DNA from: JAIXWP01 sp046309775
Lineage (GTDB): Bacteria; Bacteroidota; Bacteroidia; Flavobacteriales_D; Sanyastnellaceae
Assembly (NCBI GenBank): GCA_046309775.1
Contig: JBKCOM010000187.1
Span: 29,442-93,441, forward strand
DNA length: 64,000 bases
Direction: 5' to 3'
Part shown: piece after piece, positions 16,827 to 25,548 of the stretch
Position numbering within the stretch: position 1 is the stretch's first letter
How the letters are laid out: the number at the start of each line of letters is the position of its first letter
Program-made: the position numbers and the translations under genes
Notes under the pieces: generated by a model
What the model was told of the DNA's origin: nothing
Database searches by the model: none
The model's input: only the letters and a program-made list of their open reading frames with translations

Positions 16827-17768
16827 CTATAGAATTATGGGAAGCTTAACCGTGAAAGTGCTGCCTTCATTGAGTTCGGATTTTACCTCTACGCTTCCGC
16901 CGTGCAATTTTACAATGTTTTTGACGATATACAGTCCGAGTCCAGTGCCTTTCGTCTTGCGAGTATCCTCATTTCCTACACGATAAAATTTCTCGAAAAT
17001 TCGCTGCCTTTCATCCGTGGAGATGCCGATTCCGTTGTCTTTTACTTTCAACACCAACACTCCTTGTTCTTCCAATAAAGTGACTTCTATTTTCTTCTCT
17101 TTTTTTGAATATTTTATTGCGTTTTCAATGAGATTATTAAATACTGCCGATAGTAATTGTCCATCTCCTTTCGTTTCCCCTTTTGTCTGAATATTGCGCT
17201 CAACCACCAACTCGGGTGATAAGCTTTGATAACGCTGGAGGCTATTTTGAAGCAAATCAGAAACATTCACTTTTTCTATAAACACATGGTCTCGTGAGTC
17301 GTCAAGTCTTGTGACGAGAAGTATATTTTCACTCAATACCTGAAGCCTTGTGTTTTCTTTCAATGCATCTTCAATAATCTTTTGCTCTTGTTCGCTACTC
17401 AGCTTGCGCGTTCTGAGAGTTTCAAGAAATAACTTGACAGCGGCAATAGGGGTTTTTAATTCATGTGTTACGGATAACAAAAAAGATTTTTCTCTTTTAG
17501 CTAATCGCAATTCTTTTGAAACATTTCGCTTGATGGTATAAAAGCCAAAAGCGAGGAGCAAAAAGAAAATTAAGCCTTCGCCTAAAATCATCCATACTTT
17601 TTTCTGGTAGATTTCAGAGTGATTGATTCCGAGAGTTATCGTTCGTAATTCATAAAGTTCGCGGTTGATGTCTATCAAATGATAGGCCCACCAACCTGCT
17701 TGAAATAAAATATACAGTCCTAGAATGTACAGGATGTATAATGTTCTCTTTTCTTTGGAGTCCACCAT
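16827..17768 (-). CDS. Orphan membrane sensor histidine kinase
   Basis: 313 residues: two transmembrane helices (about 9-27 and 60-78) flank a short 30-residue extracytoplasmic loop. Then comes the HisKA domain with phosphorylated H102 in SVTHELKTPIAAVK, and the HATPase domain with the N box NNLIENAIKY, G1 DNGIGI, F box and G2 GTGLGLYI. No response regulator gene is adjacent. The small loop suggests it senses the membrane or an interacting protein, not a soluble ligand. gpmI follows by 12 bases. A -7 element lies five bases before the ATG, and the exonuclease gene diverges from it 35 bases away. Confidence 0.92.
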   Translation of the reverse strand: MVDSKEKRTLYILYILGLYILFQAGWWAYHLIDINRELYELRTITLGINHSEIYQKKVWMILGEGLIFFLLLAFGFYTIKRNVSKELRLAKREKSFLLSVTHELKTPIAAVKLFLETLRTRKLSSEQEQKIIEDALKENTRLQVLSENILLVTRLDDSRDHVFIEKVNVSDLLQNSLQRYQSLSPELVVERNIQTKGETKGDGQLLSAVFNNLIENAIKYSKKEKKIEVTLLEEQGVLVLKVKDNGIGISTDERQRIFEKFYRVGNEDTRKTKGTGLGLYIVKNIVKLHGGSVEVKSELNEGSTFTVKLPIIL

Positions 17769-17773
17769 GCAAA

Positions 17774-17781
17774 CAAAGGTA
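17774..17781 (-). promoter_or_regulatory. -7 element (TACCTTTG) for the sensor kinase
   Basis: A perfect TAnnTTTG on the minus strand, five bases before the ATG at 17768, in the 35-base divergent gap. It implies a very short or absent leader. Confidence 0.5.
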
Positions 17782-17803
17782 AGTCGCTAAAGGTTATACG
17801 CTC

Positions 17804-18814
17804 ATGTCATTATTAAAATTTACAGATTCAGGCATATACTGTGAGGCAGGAGATTTTTATATTGATCCATGGAGACGTGTCCAGCGTGCTGTGATCACAC
17901 ATGCGCACAGCGATCACGCCCGCTGGGGAATGGAGCATTATCTAGCTCACCCCATCTCCGGTGAAGTGATGAAGTTGAGGCTTGGAGCCGACATCTCACT
18001 CCAGACAATTCCATACTCCGAGTCAGTGAGCATCAATGGTGTGAAGGTATCGTTTCACCCTGCTGGTCATATTCCAGGCTCTTCACAAGTTAGGGTAGAG
18101 TATAAAGGAGAAATTTGGGTGGCGGCTGGTGATTATAAAACGCAACCAGACAATGTCAGTGATGCCTTCGAAACAGTGAAATGTCATGGTTTTATTACTG
18201 AAAGTACCTTTGGGTTACCAGTTTATAAATGGAAAAACAATGATGATATTCTGAATGAAATAAATACCTGGTGGGCTCTGAATGCGGCAAATAACATCAC
18301 TTCCGTGATTTTTTGTTACAGCTTGGGAAAGGCACAAAGAATACTAAATGGACTACAAAATATCGGTCCGGTTTTTTGTCATGGCGCTATTGCCAATACA
18401 AATGAGGCTTTGAGAAATGCGGGTTTGCTTGTCCGAGATTGTGATACGATTCAAAAGGATACAAATCCTGAATTGTTCAGAAAAGCCATTATTCTTGCTC
18501 CTCCTGGCGCAGAGGGAACCCCGTGGATGAAAAGATTTAAAGACGTTTCTACTGGAATAGCCAGCGGCTGGATGCAATTGAGAGGAACGCGCAGAAGAAG
18601 AAATGCTGATAGAGGCTTTGTGATGTCCGATCACGCTGACTGGCCGGGATTGATTGATGCTGTCAAATCTACTGGCGCCGACAAAATAGTTGTTACACAT
18701 GGCTATACGGATGTGTTTGCTCGATACCTAGCCGAAAACGGTTGGAACGCGATTACTGAAAAAACAGAATTCGGTGCAGAAGAAGAAGAGGCTTCTCAAA
18801 TTGATGCAGCATGA
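17804..18814 (+). CDS. Ligase-associated DNA exonuclease (metallo-beta-lactamase fold)
   Basis: A 336-residue MBL-fold nuclease with the metal motif H33-A-H35-S-D37-H38, a second metal His in FHPAGHIPGSSQ, and late motifs FVMSDHADW and VVTHGYTD. This fits the beta-CASP-like exonuclease that accompanies the bacterial ATP-dependent ligase in a repair cassette. Its stop overlaps the ligase ATG by four bases, so the two are translationally coupled. The expected partners are the ligase (next gene), a DEXH helicase (26363-28816, separated) and a metallophosphoesterase (not in this window). Confidence 0.9.
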   Translation: MSLLKFTDSGIYCEAGDFYIDPWRRVQRAVITHAHSDHARWGMEHYLAHPISGEVMKLRLGADISLQTIPYSESVSINGVKVSFHPAGHIPGSSQVRVEYKGEIWVAAGDYKTQPDNVSDAFETVKCHGFITESTFGLPVYKWKNNDDILNEINTWWALNAANNITSVIFCYSLGKAQRILNGLQNIGPVFCHGAIANTNEALRNAGLLVRDCDTIQKDTNPELFRKAIILAPPGAEGTPWMKRFKDVSTGIASGWMQLRGTRRRRNADRGFVMSDHADWPGLIDAVKSTGADKIVVTHGYTDVFARYLAENGWNAITEKTEFGAEEEEASQIDAA

Positions 18815-20400
18815 AACAGTTTACCGACCTCTTCATAGAGCTAGATCAAACCACCAAGACGAATGCAAAGATTGATGCATTGGTGAGATACTTCGAACAA
18901 GCTACGGATAATGACAAACTTTGGTGCATGGCTTTGCTTACAGATAAGCGTCCGCCAAGGCCTTTAAATACTACCTTGTTGCGACAATTGGCAGCACAAG
19001 AGGCCAAAATAGATCTTTGGCTGTTCGAAGAAACTTATCACGTGGTAGGCGATCTATCAGAAACTATTAGCTTGCTTGTTGAACAGCAATACGAACACCC
19101 TGAATGGCCCCTCAGTCAATGGATGCATGAAATTTCGGGGTTGAAGAAAAGAGAAGAAAACGAGCGAATCGCCTTTGTTGTAAATGCATGGAAAGGTTTG
19201 GATAAAGAAAATAAATTTATTTTCAATAAATTGATTGGAGGCGGATTTCGAATGGGGGTTTCATCACAAATCGTAATTAAAGCCTTATCCAAGCACAGCT
19301 CTATTCCCGCCGAGTCTATTGCACACAAGCTAATGGGCAATTGGTCACCAGAGTCCACATCATATCATGATTTGATTTTTGGAGATGCTTCGAAAAATAA
19401 TGATGCGATTCCCTATCCATTTTATCTCGCCTATCCAGTGGAAGATTTGACAGAACTGGTCAATCCAAATGACTGGATTTTTGAGAGAAAGTGGGATGGC
19501 ATAAGGGGCCAAATTATAAATAGAAATGGAAATGTATACGTCTGGACTAGAGGAGAGGACCTCGTGACGGATAGGTTTCCTGAAATAAACTCAGCATTTA
19601 ATAGTGGTAAAAATTTCGTAATTGATGGTGAAATAATTTGTCATGATGGCGAAAATCCTCTGCCATTTGCAACTCTTCAGACTCGCATAGGAAGAAAAAC
19701 TGTTGGAAAGGCCAGTCTTTCCAAGGCTCCAATAAAATTTATTGCTTACGATATTCTCGAATTGGACGGACAGGATTTGAGAGAGCTACCTTTGATTGAA
19801 CGGAAGTCCATCCTTCAAAATCTGCTGGAAGATTTACATCATCCCAACTTGATTTTCTCGGAGATATTGAGTTTTGACGATTGGCAATCCGCTACTGCTG
19901 TGAGAGCCAAGGCGCGTGAAGAGTTTTGTGAAGGGCTCATGATTAAGCACAAACAAAGTACCTACAAGGTTGGTCGAAAACGAGGCGAATGGTGGAAGTG
20001 GAAACTAGATGCACTTACCATTGACGCAGTGATGATTTATGCTATGCGAGGCCACGGACGGCGAGCAAACCTCTACACTGATTTTACTTTCGCAGTCTGG
20101 CAAGACCACAAACTTGTGCCCTTCACTAAAGCATACTCCGGACTTACCGATGCTGAAATGAAAGAAGTAGACGCTTTCGTCAAGAAAAATACCATAGACA
20201 AATTCGGACCCGTTCGAAGCGTCAATCCTGAGCTCGTCTTCGAAATCGCCTTTGAGGGAATACAAAAATCTTCAAGACACAAAAGCGGCATCGCTCTCCG
20301 TTTTCCGCGTATTCACCGATGGAGAAAAGACAAATTGCCACATCAAGCGAATACACATCAAGACTTGCTAGATTTGCTCAATAAATACGGTGCACAATAA
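18811..20400 (+). CDS. ATP-dependent DNA ligase of the repair cassette
   Basis: 529 residues. The N-terminal ~200 residues are the helical DNA-binding domain. The adenylation domain has the nucleotide-accepting lysine K227 in ERKWDGIRG, followed by motifs EGLMIKHKQSTYKVG and WWKWK. A C-terminal OB fold completes the enzyme. It joins DNA nicks using ATP, and differs from the housekeeping NAD ligase LigA, which is not in the window. It sits between the exonuclease (4-base overlap) and a metal-receptor-like gene (1-base TAATG overlap), so all three are one operon. Confidence 0.94.
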   Translation: MKQFTDLFIELDQTTKTNAKIDALVRYFEQATDNDKLWCMALLTDKRPPRPLNTTLLRQLAAQEAKIDLWLFEETYHVVGDLSETISLLVEQQYEHPEWPLSQWMHEISGLKKREENERIAFVVNAWKGLDKENKFIFNKLIGGGFRMGVSSQIVIKALSKHSSIPAESIAHKLMGNWSPESTSYHDLIFGDASKNNDAIPYPFYLAYPVEDLTELVNPNDWIFERKWDGIRGQIINRNGNVYVWTRGEDLVTDRFPEINSAFNSGKNFVIDGEIICHDGENPLPFATLQTRIGRKTVGKASLSKAPIKFIAYDILELDGQDLRELPLIERKSILQNLLEDLHHPNLIFSEILSFDDWQSATAVRAKAREEFCEGLMIKHKQSTYKVGRKRGEWWKWKLDALTIDAVMIYAMRGHGRRANLYTDFTFAVWQDHKLVPFTKAYSGLTDAEMKEVDAFVKKNTIDKFGPVRSVNPELVFEIAFEGIQKSSRHKSGIALRFPRIHRWRKDKLPHQANTHQDLLDLLNKYGAQ

Positions 20401-21149
20401 TGCAAGCCCCAAATAGAATAGTTTCTTTAGTGCCAAGCAAAACCGAACTATTGTTCGATTTGGGACTGGATGAGCAAGTGGTGGGCATCACTAAATTCTG
20501 TGTGCATCCTCAACATTGGTTTCGTTCTAAAATGAGGATTGGCGGTACAAAAAACGTCAATCTCGAGAAAGTCGCTTCTTTAAATCCCGATTTAATTATC
20601 GCAAATAAGGAAGAAAATACCCAGTCAGAAATAGAGTGGCTCATGCAGCGTTTCAATGTGTATATGTCTGACATTCTATCTGTGAATGATGCGCTGAAAA
20701 TGATTGAAGATGTGGGTTCAATGACTGGCAAGGTAGAGGCGGCCACACGTATTGTCAATGAAATTCAGCATGAAAGAGGCGTTTTCGCTAGAACAATCCC
20801 AACCTACGGCAGCGTTGTATATTTGATTTGGAAGAATCCTTGGATGGGCGTCGGCCGCAACACATTCATACACGCTATGCTTCGCGAAGGGGGCTGGGAA
20901 AATGCTTTGGAAGACGACTACGAGCGTTATCCAGAGCTGACCATGGATGATATTTTGTCTGCGGCTCCACAAAATGTTTTTTTGTCCAGTGAACCCTTTC
21001 CATTTAAAGCTCAACATATTGCTGAAATCAAGGAGAAACTTCCATTCGCTAACATCCGCCTCGTGGACGGGGAGATGTTTAGTTGGTATGGAAGCCGCAT
21101 GATTCAGGCTTTTTCGTATTTCGACGAAATAAGAAAACCAACATTTTAA
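20400..21149 (+). CDS. Helical-backbone metal receptor-like protein (BtuF-like), no signal peptide
   Basis: A 249-residue protein of the class III solute-binding (BtuF/FhuD) fold: RIVSLVPSKTELLFDLGL at the N-terminus, GGTKNVNLEKVASLNPDLI, then a long helix and a second lobe. Unlike transport receptors it begins directly with the fold and has no signal peptide or lipobox, so it should remain in the cytosol. No permease or ATPase gene of a transport system is next to it; it is the third gene of the exonuclease-ligase operon. The ligand (cobalamin, heme, siderophore or metal) cannot be told from the sequence. Confidence 0.82.
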   Translation: MQAPNRIVSLVPSKTELLFDLGLDEQVVGITKFCVHPQHWFRSKMRIGGTKNVNLEKVASLNPDLIIANKEENTQSEIEWLMQRFNVYMSDILSVNDALKMIEDVGSMTGKVEAATRIVNEIQHERGVFARTIPTYGSVVYLIWKNPWMGVGRNTFIHAMLREGGWENALEDDYERYPELTMDDILSAAPQNVFLSSEPFPFKAQHIAEIKEKLPFANIRLVDGEMFSWYGSRMIQAFSYFDEIRKPTF

Positions 21150-21226
21150 AATATCGTGGTGAAATTGTGAATACCTTGCATGCCAATAATGGTTTGCTTT
21201 TCTTTGTATTCGAAAATTGAAGTCGC

Positions 21227-23503
21227 TTGAGAGTTTGCCTGCTTTTTATTCTCCTGTTTTTCTCGCATCACTTTGCTTCCGCGCAAAGAGTGGGCGTTGT
21301 CTTGAGCGGCGGTGGCGCTACGGCTTTGGCGCACGTAGGTTTCTTAAGGGCCTTAGAAGAAAATGATATACCTATTGACTACATCGCGGGTACAAGCATG
21401 GGCTCTGTGATAGCTGCAATGTACGCTAGTGGTTATACCGTGGATGAGATTCAGCGTTTTGTTTTAAGCGAAGAGTTCGCGCGCATGAGTGATGGTGATT
21501 TACCCGAAGACTACCGCTATTTCTTTCACTCTGCTGACCCATCGGCTGCTATGGCGACCATAAAATACTCCAAAGGGACATTCATTACCAATGCAATTCC
21601 TACCAATCTCATTGATCCTGCTTCTCTAGACTGGTCTTTGATGTCTGCTTTCGGTGCTATTGATCAGGCTGCTAATTATTCTTTCGACAGTCTATATATT
21701 CCTTTTCGCTGCATCGCAGCCGATGTTGAAAATAAGCGGGAGATTATATTTCGCAATGGCTCCCTCAACATTGCACTCCGCGCGTCATCCACCTATCCAT
21801 TTTATCTTCCACCAAGGCGGGTAAACGGTGTTCTACTTTATGACGGTGGTATTTACAATAATTTTCCGGTGGACATGCTCTATAGAGAATTTATGCCGGA
21901 TGTTATCATTGGCTGCACGGTGTCTTCTGAAAATCCCACTCCCAAAGAAGGAGATATTCTCTCTCAACTCGAGAGCATGATCATGTTTCGCGATGTGACA
22001 CCTTCACTATGCGAAGAAATGATTGTCATTAAACCTAAAGGCGAAAGTATCGGAACTTTTGAATTTGAAAAGGTAAATGAGGCTATAGAATTAGGGTATA
22101 AAGCTACTGCCGATAGTATGGCTTCAATACTTGCCTTAGTGCAGAGGAAGGTATCACCATCAGAGCGTTCAGAGAGAAGAGGGGCATTTAAAAACAAAAT
22201 AAAACCTGTACAGATAGAAGAAATATTTCTCAATGGACTCGAGAATAGCCAAAAGTATTATATCAGAAAAATGATTGGTAAGAAAAATCCAATTATCACT
22301 CTCGATGAATTGAGAAAACCCTACTTCCGATTATTTAGCGATGTTAGAATAAAAAGTATTTTTCCTGAATTAAAATTCAATAATGCCACAGGTAATTACA
22401 AATTAAATCTTGATGTAGAAAAGGAAAAAGATTTGTTTATTTCCTTTGGTGGAAATTTCTCCTCTCGATCAATCAATACAGGTTTCGTAGGATTAAAATA
22501 TAATTTATTTGGAAAGACGGGTGCCACATTGTCTGCCAATAGCTACTTCGGGCGTTTTTACGCTTCCGTAAAAGGGGACATCAAATGGGACTTTCCTGGC
22601 ACTTATCCCATTTCATTGAATGGTTCTTTCACTCAAAGCAGGTGGGATTTTTACCGCTCGCTTGCGACATTTTTTGATGATGTAAAACCGTCATTTATTC
22701 TGCTCAATGAGCGTGTGGGATCCTTGGGAATCACCATTCCTTCAGGAAATAATGCCAAGATTTCAGCGACGGCCTCTTACGCTTATATGTTCGATGAATA
22801 TTACCAAACGCAACAATTCTTATCCGTCGATACCGCTGATCGTACCAATTTAGAAGCTTTCGTTTTCCGCACCGCCTGGGAGCGCAGCACGCTGAATCGA
22901 CCTCAATGGGCAAGTAGTGGAAGTTATATGCTTATTGCTGGAAAGTATCTCAATGGTATGGAATCTACTATTCCCGGCACCACCAGCGCAATTAGAGATA
23001 CCACCAATCGCTTTCATGAATGGTGGATAGCAAGGTTTCAATACACGAATTATTTTTTATCTAAAAAGGGTTTTCATGCTGGTTTTCATATCGAGGGTGT
23101 GGCTTCAACGATGGACTTTCTCAATAATTATATCAGCAGTGCCATTATGGCTCCAGCTTTTCAACCCATCCCCGAAAGCCGTACTTTCTTCTTGCCACAG
23201 TTTAGAGCTTATAATTATGCCGCGGCGGGCTTAAGTGCGGTGTACAGCTTTACGCGCGCTTTAGACTTGCGCGTCGATGCATATTCTTTTGCAGCTTTTG
23301 GCCGAATCGTTCCCGACGAATTCAATCGCGGTTCGTATCGTACCGGAATTGAACCATATTACATTCTTTCATCTACATTGGTTTTACACTCTCCGCTCGG
23401 TCCTATAAGCGTTTCAGCCAATTATTACGATCAGAAGGAAGACCCTATTAGTGTCTTGTTCAACTTCGGATATATCATTTTTAATTCGAGCCCCAGAGAC
23501 TAG
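21227..23503 (+). CDS. Patatin-like phospholipase with C-terminal outer-membrane barrel
   Basis: 758 residues. A signal peptide (1-19) is followed by a patatin domain (about 20-300) with the oxyanion loop SGGGATALAHVG, nucleophile S57 in GTSMGS, and catalytic D206 in YDGGIYNNFP. Then a POTRA-like segment (about 325-400) and about 350 residues of beta strands resembling a BamA/Omp85 barrel, ending IIFNSSPRD. The order matches type Vd autotransporters such as PlpD. The start is TTG at 21227: a stop (TGA) in the same frame at 21218-21220 rules out anything longer and the signal peptide begins right there. It acts at the outer membrane; the lipid substrate is unknown. Confidence 0.88.
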   Translation: MRVCLLFILLFFSHHFASAQRVGVVLSGGGATALAHVGFLRALEENDIPIDYIAGTSMGSVIAAMYASGYTVDEIQRFVLSEEFARMSDGDLPEDYRYFFHSADPSAAMATIKYSKGTFITNAIPTNLIDPASLDWSLMSAFGAIDQAANYSFDSLYIPFRCIAADVENKREIIFRNGSLNIALRASSTYPFYLPPRRVNGVLLYDGGIYNNFPVDMLYREFMPDVIIGCTVSSENPTPKEGDILSQLESMIMFRDVTPSLCEEMIVIKPKGESIGTFEFEKVNEAIELGYKATADSMASILALVQRKVSPSERSERRGAFKNKIKPVQIEEIFLNGLENSQKYYIRKMIGKKNPIITLDELRKPYFRLFSDVRIKSIFPELKFNNATGNYKLNLDVEKEKDLFISFGGNFSSRSINTGFVGLKYNLFGKTGATLSANSYFGRFYASVKGDIKWDFPGTYPISLNGSFTQSRWDFYRSLATFFDDVKPSFILLNERVGSLGITIPSGNNAKISATASYAYMFDEYYQTQQFLSVDTADRTNLEAFVFRTAWERSTLNRPQWASSGSYMLIAGKYLNGMESTIPGTTSAIRDTTNRFHEWWIARFQYTNYFLSKKGFHAGFHIEGVASTMDFLNNYISSAIMAPAFQPIPESRTFFLPQFRAYNYAAAGLSAVYSFTRALDLRVDAYSFAAFGRIVPDEFNRGSYRTGIEPYYILSSTLVLHSPLGPISVSANYYDQKEDPISVLFNFGYIIFNSSPRD

Positions 23504-23527
23504 TTTTTTTCTTCTTGTGGGAATGTT

Positions 23528-23535
23528 TAGCTTTG
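23528..23535 (+). promoter_or_regulatory. -7 element (TAGCTTTG) for the sugar dehydrogenase gene
   Basis: A perfect TAnnTTTG, 16 bases before ATG 23552, in the 48-base gap after the patatin gene. Confidence 0.45.
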
Positions 23536-23551
23536 TCTATCAATTTTGAGT

Positions 23552-24592
23552 ATGAGTAAGATTCGTTTTGCCATTATTGGCGCTGGACATATTGGAAAAA
23601 GACATGCTGAGATGGTAGAGCGTCACCCTGAAGGTGAATTGGTGGCAATGGCTGATTTGAGATCAAAGGAAGAATGTGGAGTCGCTTATAATGTGCCTTT
23701 CTTCAATGATCCTTTAGAAATGATAAACAGTGGCCCAGAATGCGATGTGGTCTGTATCTGCTCACCAAACGGCCTCCATGCTCAGCATGCGCTGCTGGCT
23801 TTAAATGCGAAAAAACATGTGGTGGTAGAAAAGCCAATGGCTCTCACAAAATTGGATTGCGAACGAATTATTTTTACTTCTCTTCAAGTACAAAAGCAAG
23901 TGTTTTGTGTGATGCAAAACCGCTACAGCCCACCGAGTGCATGGATTAAAGACGTTATTGATAAAAATATTCTTGGAAAAATTTTCTTTGTCAATATCGA
24001 TTGCTACTGGAACCGCGATGATAGGTATTATAAAAAGAGCCCTTGGAAAGGAAGTTCCGAGCTCGATGGTGGAACGCTTTTCACGCAGTTTTCACACTTT
24101 ATCGATATCATGTATTGGCTTTTTGGTGATATAGACAACATACAAGCGCGGTTCAGAGATTTTACGCATCTACACTCAACTAATTTCGAGGACAGTGGTT
24201 CTGTGACCTTCGATTTTCTGGCCGGCGGAATTGGAAGTTTTAATTTTTCAACTTCCGTTTTCAATAAAAATTTTGAAAGCACGCTCACCATTGTTGCAGA
24301 AAAAGGCACAGTGAAAATTGGTGGACAATACATGAATGAAGTAGTCTATTGTGATATTGAAAATTATCAAATGCCCGTGCTTCCGGAGGGCAATCCTGCC
24401 AACGACTATGGCGATTACAAGGGGAGCGCTGCCAACCATGTTTTTATTATTCAAAATGTGATTGACACAATCCTTGGAAGGACAAATATTACTACCAACG
24501 CTCTTGAAGGATTAAAAGTGGTGGATATCATTGAGCGAATGTATGCGGCTGCTCCGCGTGCTATCAAACAGGTAGTTAAATTAGACTCTTGA
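23552..24592 (+). CDS. Gfo/Idh/MocA-family oxidoreductase, WlbA-like
   Basis: A 346-residue NAD(P)-dependent sugar dehydrogenase. The Rossmann motif is IGAGHIGKRHAE (about 8-19) and the family motif is EKPMALT near residue 95. The C-terminal half has SSELDGGTLFTQFSHFID, like the UDP-N-acetyl-hexosamine(uronate) 3-dehydrogenases of the WlbA/WbpB group used in O-antigen synthesis; this substrate is an inference. Start is ATG 23552; a TTG two codons upstream is less likely. The acyltransferase gene follows after seven bases, which supports a joint role in a modified surface sugar. Confidence 0.85.
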   Translation: MSKIRFAIIGAGHIGKRHAEMVERHPEGELVAMADLRSKEECGVAYNVPFFNDPLEMINSGPECDVVCICSPNGLHAQHALLALNAKKHVVVEKPMALTKLDCERIIFTSLQVQKQVFCVMQNRYSPPSAWIKDVIDKNILGKIFFVNIDCYWNRDDRYYKKSPWKGSSELDGGTLFTQFSHFIDIMYWLFGDIDNIQARFRDFTHLHSTNFEDSGSVTFDFLAGGIGSFNFSTSVFNKNFESTLTIVAEKGTVKIGGQYMNEVVYCDIENYQMPVLPEGNPANDYGDYKGSAANHVFIIQNVIDTILGRTNITTNALEGLKVVDIIERMYAAAPRAIKQVVKLDS

Positions 24593-24599
24593 CAATTCT

Positions 24600-25544
24600 A
24601 TGAAAGTCATTCCCGTTGATGCCAGTGACGAAAGCGGCTTTGATTTAATTCAATCAAGGTGCAACGAGGTGTACTCCTCAAAAGAATGGTCGTACGCTTA
24701 TTCAAAGGGTTTAAAGCGTTTTGCAATACACGCAGACAACGGAGATATTATTGGTGGTTGGGTGGCTTATGAAAGAAAAAAGTGGGGATTGAAAATGTTA
24801 ATCACGCCACCGTTTGCTTCACATTGCGGTTTGTTTTTTTTATCTGATAAAAAAAATCCAAGTGGCATTCAAACGGATATCAAAAAGTGCATGGAAGCCA
24901 TCGCTTCTTTTTTGATTTCATCTTCATATCATTATTTTAAAATAGAATTTCCTCCTGAGTTCCAGGATTTTCAAAGCTTTATCTGGAAAGGGGTAAGCGT
25001 AGATACTCGCTACACTTATCTGCTTTCTTTAAACTCTTCAATCGATGTTATTGAAACAGCGTTTGACCCCAAGTTGAGAAATAAAATTACTAAAGGCAAA
25101 AACGCTGGTCTGGTAGTGAGTTTTGAAAAAAATATTCAAATTGCTCACCGCCTATTTACTGATAATTTGAAGAAAAAAAGTATCACATGGAATGATGAGA
25201 TATTGAAGTCGCTGATGGGATTATCAGAGATGCAGGGCGTAATTGTTTATGAAAATGAAAAGCCAACTGCGGTAGCGATGTTTTGCGGTCAGAATGAAAA
25301 GTGTTATTACCTATTTGGATCTACAGATAAAGGCAATAGCAATAGCTCCGCTGGTCCGATGGCACTCTATCACGCCATCATCAAGGCCAAAGAGAAGGGC
25401 TTTAGTATTTTCGATTTTGAAGGTTCCATGCTGCCAGAGGTAGAGCAGTTCTTTAGACAATTTGGAGGAAAACTAACTCCACTATACAGTATAAAAGGCG
25501 GACGGGGCCTATGGCCCCGTCTCATCCGTCTTTATTTGAAGTGA
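24600..25544 (+). CDS. FemAB/GNAT-like acyltransferase
   Basis: A 314-residue protein whose C-terminal half (about 130-290) fits the BioF2-like/FemAB GNAT fold: KLRNKITKGKNAGL, GVIVYENEKPTAVAMF, and the terminal IFDFEGSMLPEVEQFFRQFG, as in proteins that transfer acyl or aminoacyl groups to surface glycans or peptides. The N-terminal half is a degenerate second copy. It follows the Gfo/Idh/MocA gene by seven bases. The last codons contain a perfect hairpin at 25501-25521. Substrate unknown. Confidence 0.75.
   Translation: MKVIPVDASDESGFDLIQSRCNEVYSSKEWSYAYSKGLKRFAIHADNGDIIGGWVAYERKKWGLKMLITPPFASHCGLFFLSDKKNPSGIQTDIKKCMEAIASFLISSSYHYFKIEFPPEFQDFQSFIWKGVSVDTRYTYLLSLNSSIDVIETAFDPKLRNKITKGKNAGLVVSFEKNIQIAHRLFTDNLKKKSITWNDEILKSLMGLSEMQGVIVYENEKPTAVAMFCGQNEKCYYLFGSTDKGNSNSSAGPMALYHAIIKAKEKGFSIFDFEGSMLPEVEQFFRQFGGKLTPLYSIKGGRGLWPRLIRLYLK
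25501..25521 (+). other. Perfect GC-rich hairpin within 3' coding end
   Basis: GACGGGGCC, loop TAT, GGCCCCGTC: a 9-bp perfect stem, 24 bases before the end of the acyltransferase gene. No T run follows, so it is not a textbook terminator. It could aid termination between the convergent genes or stabilise the mRNA end. Confidence 0.6.
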
Positions 25545-25548
25545 TTAC

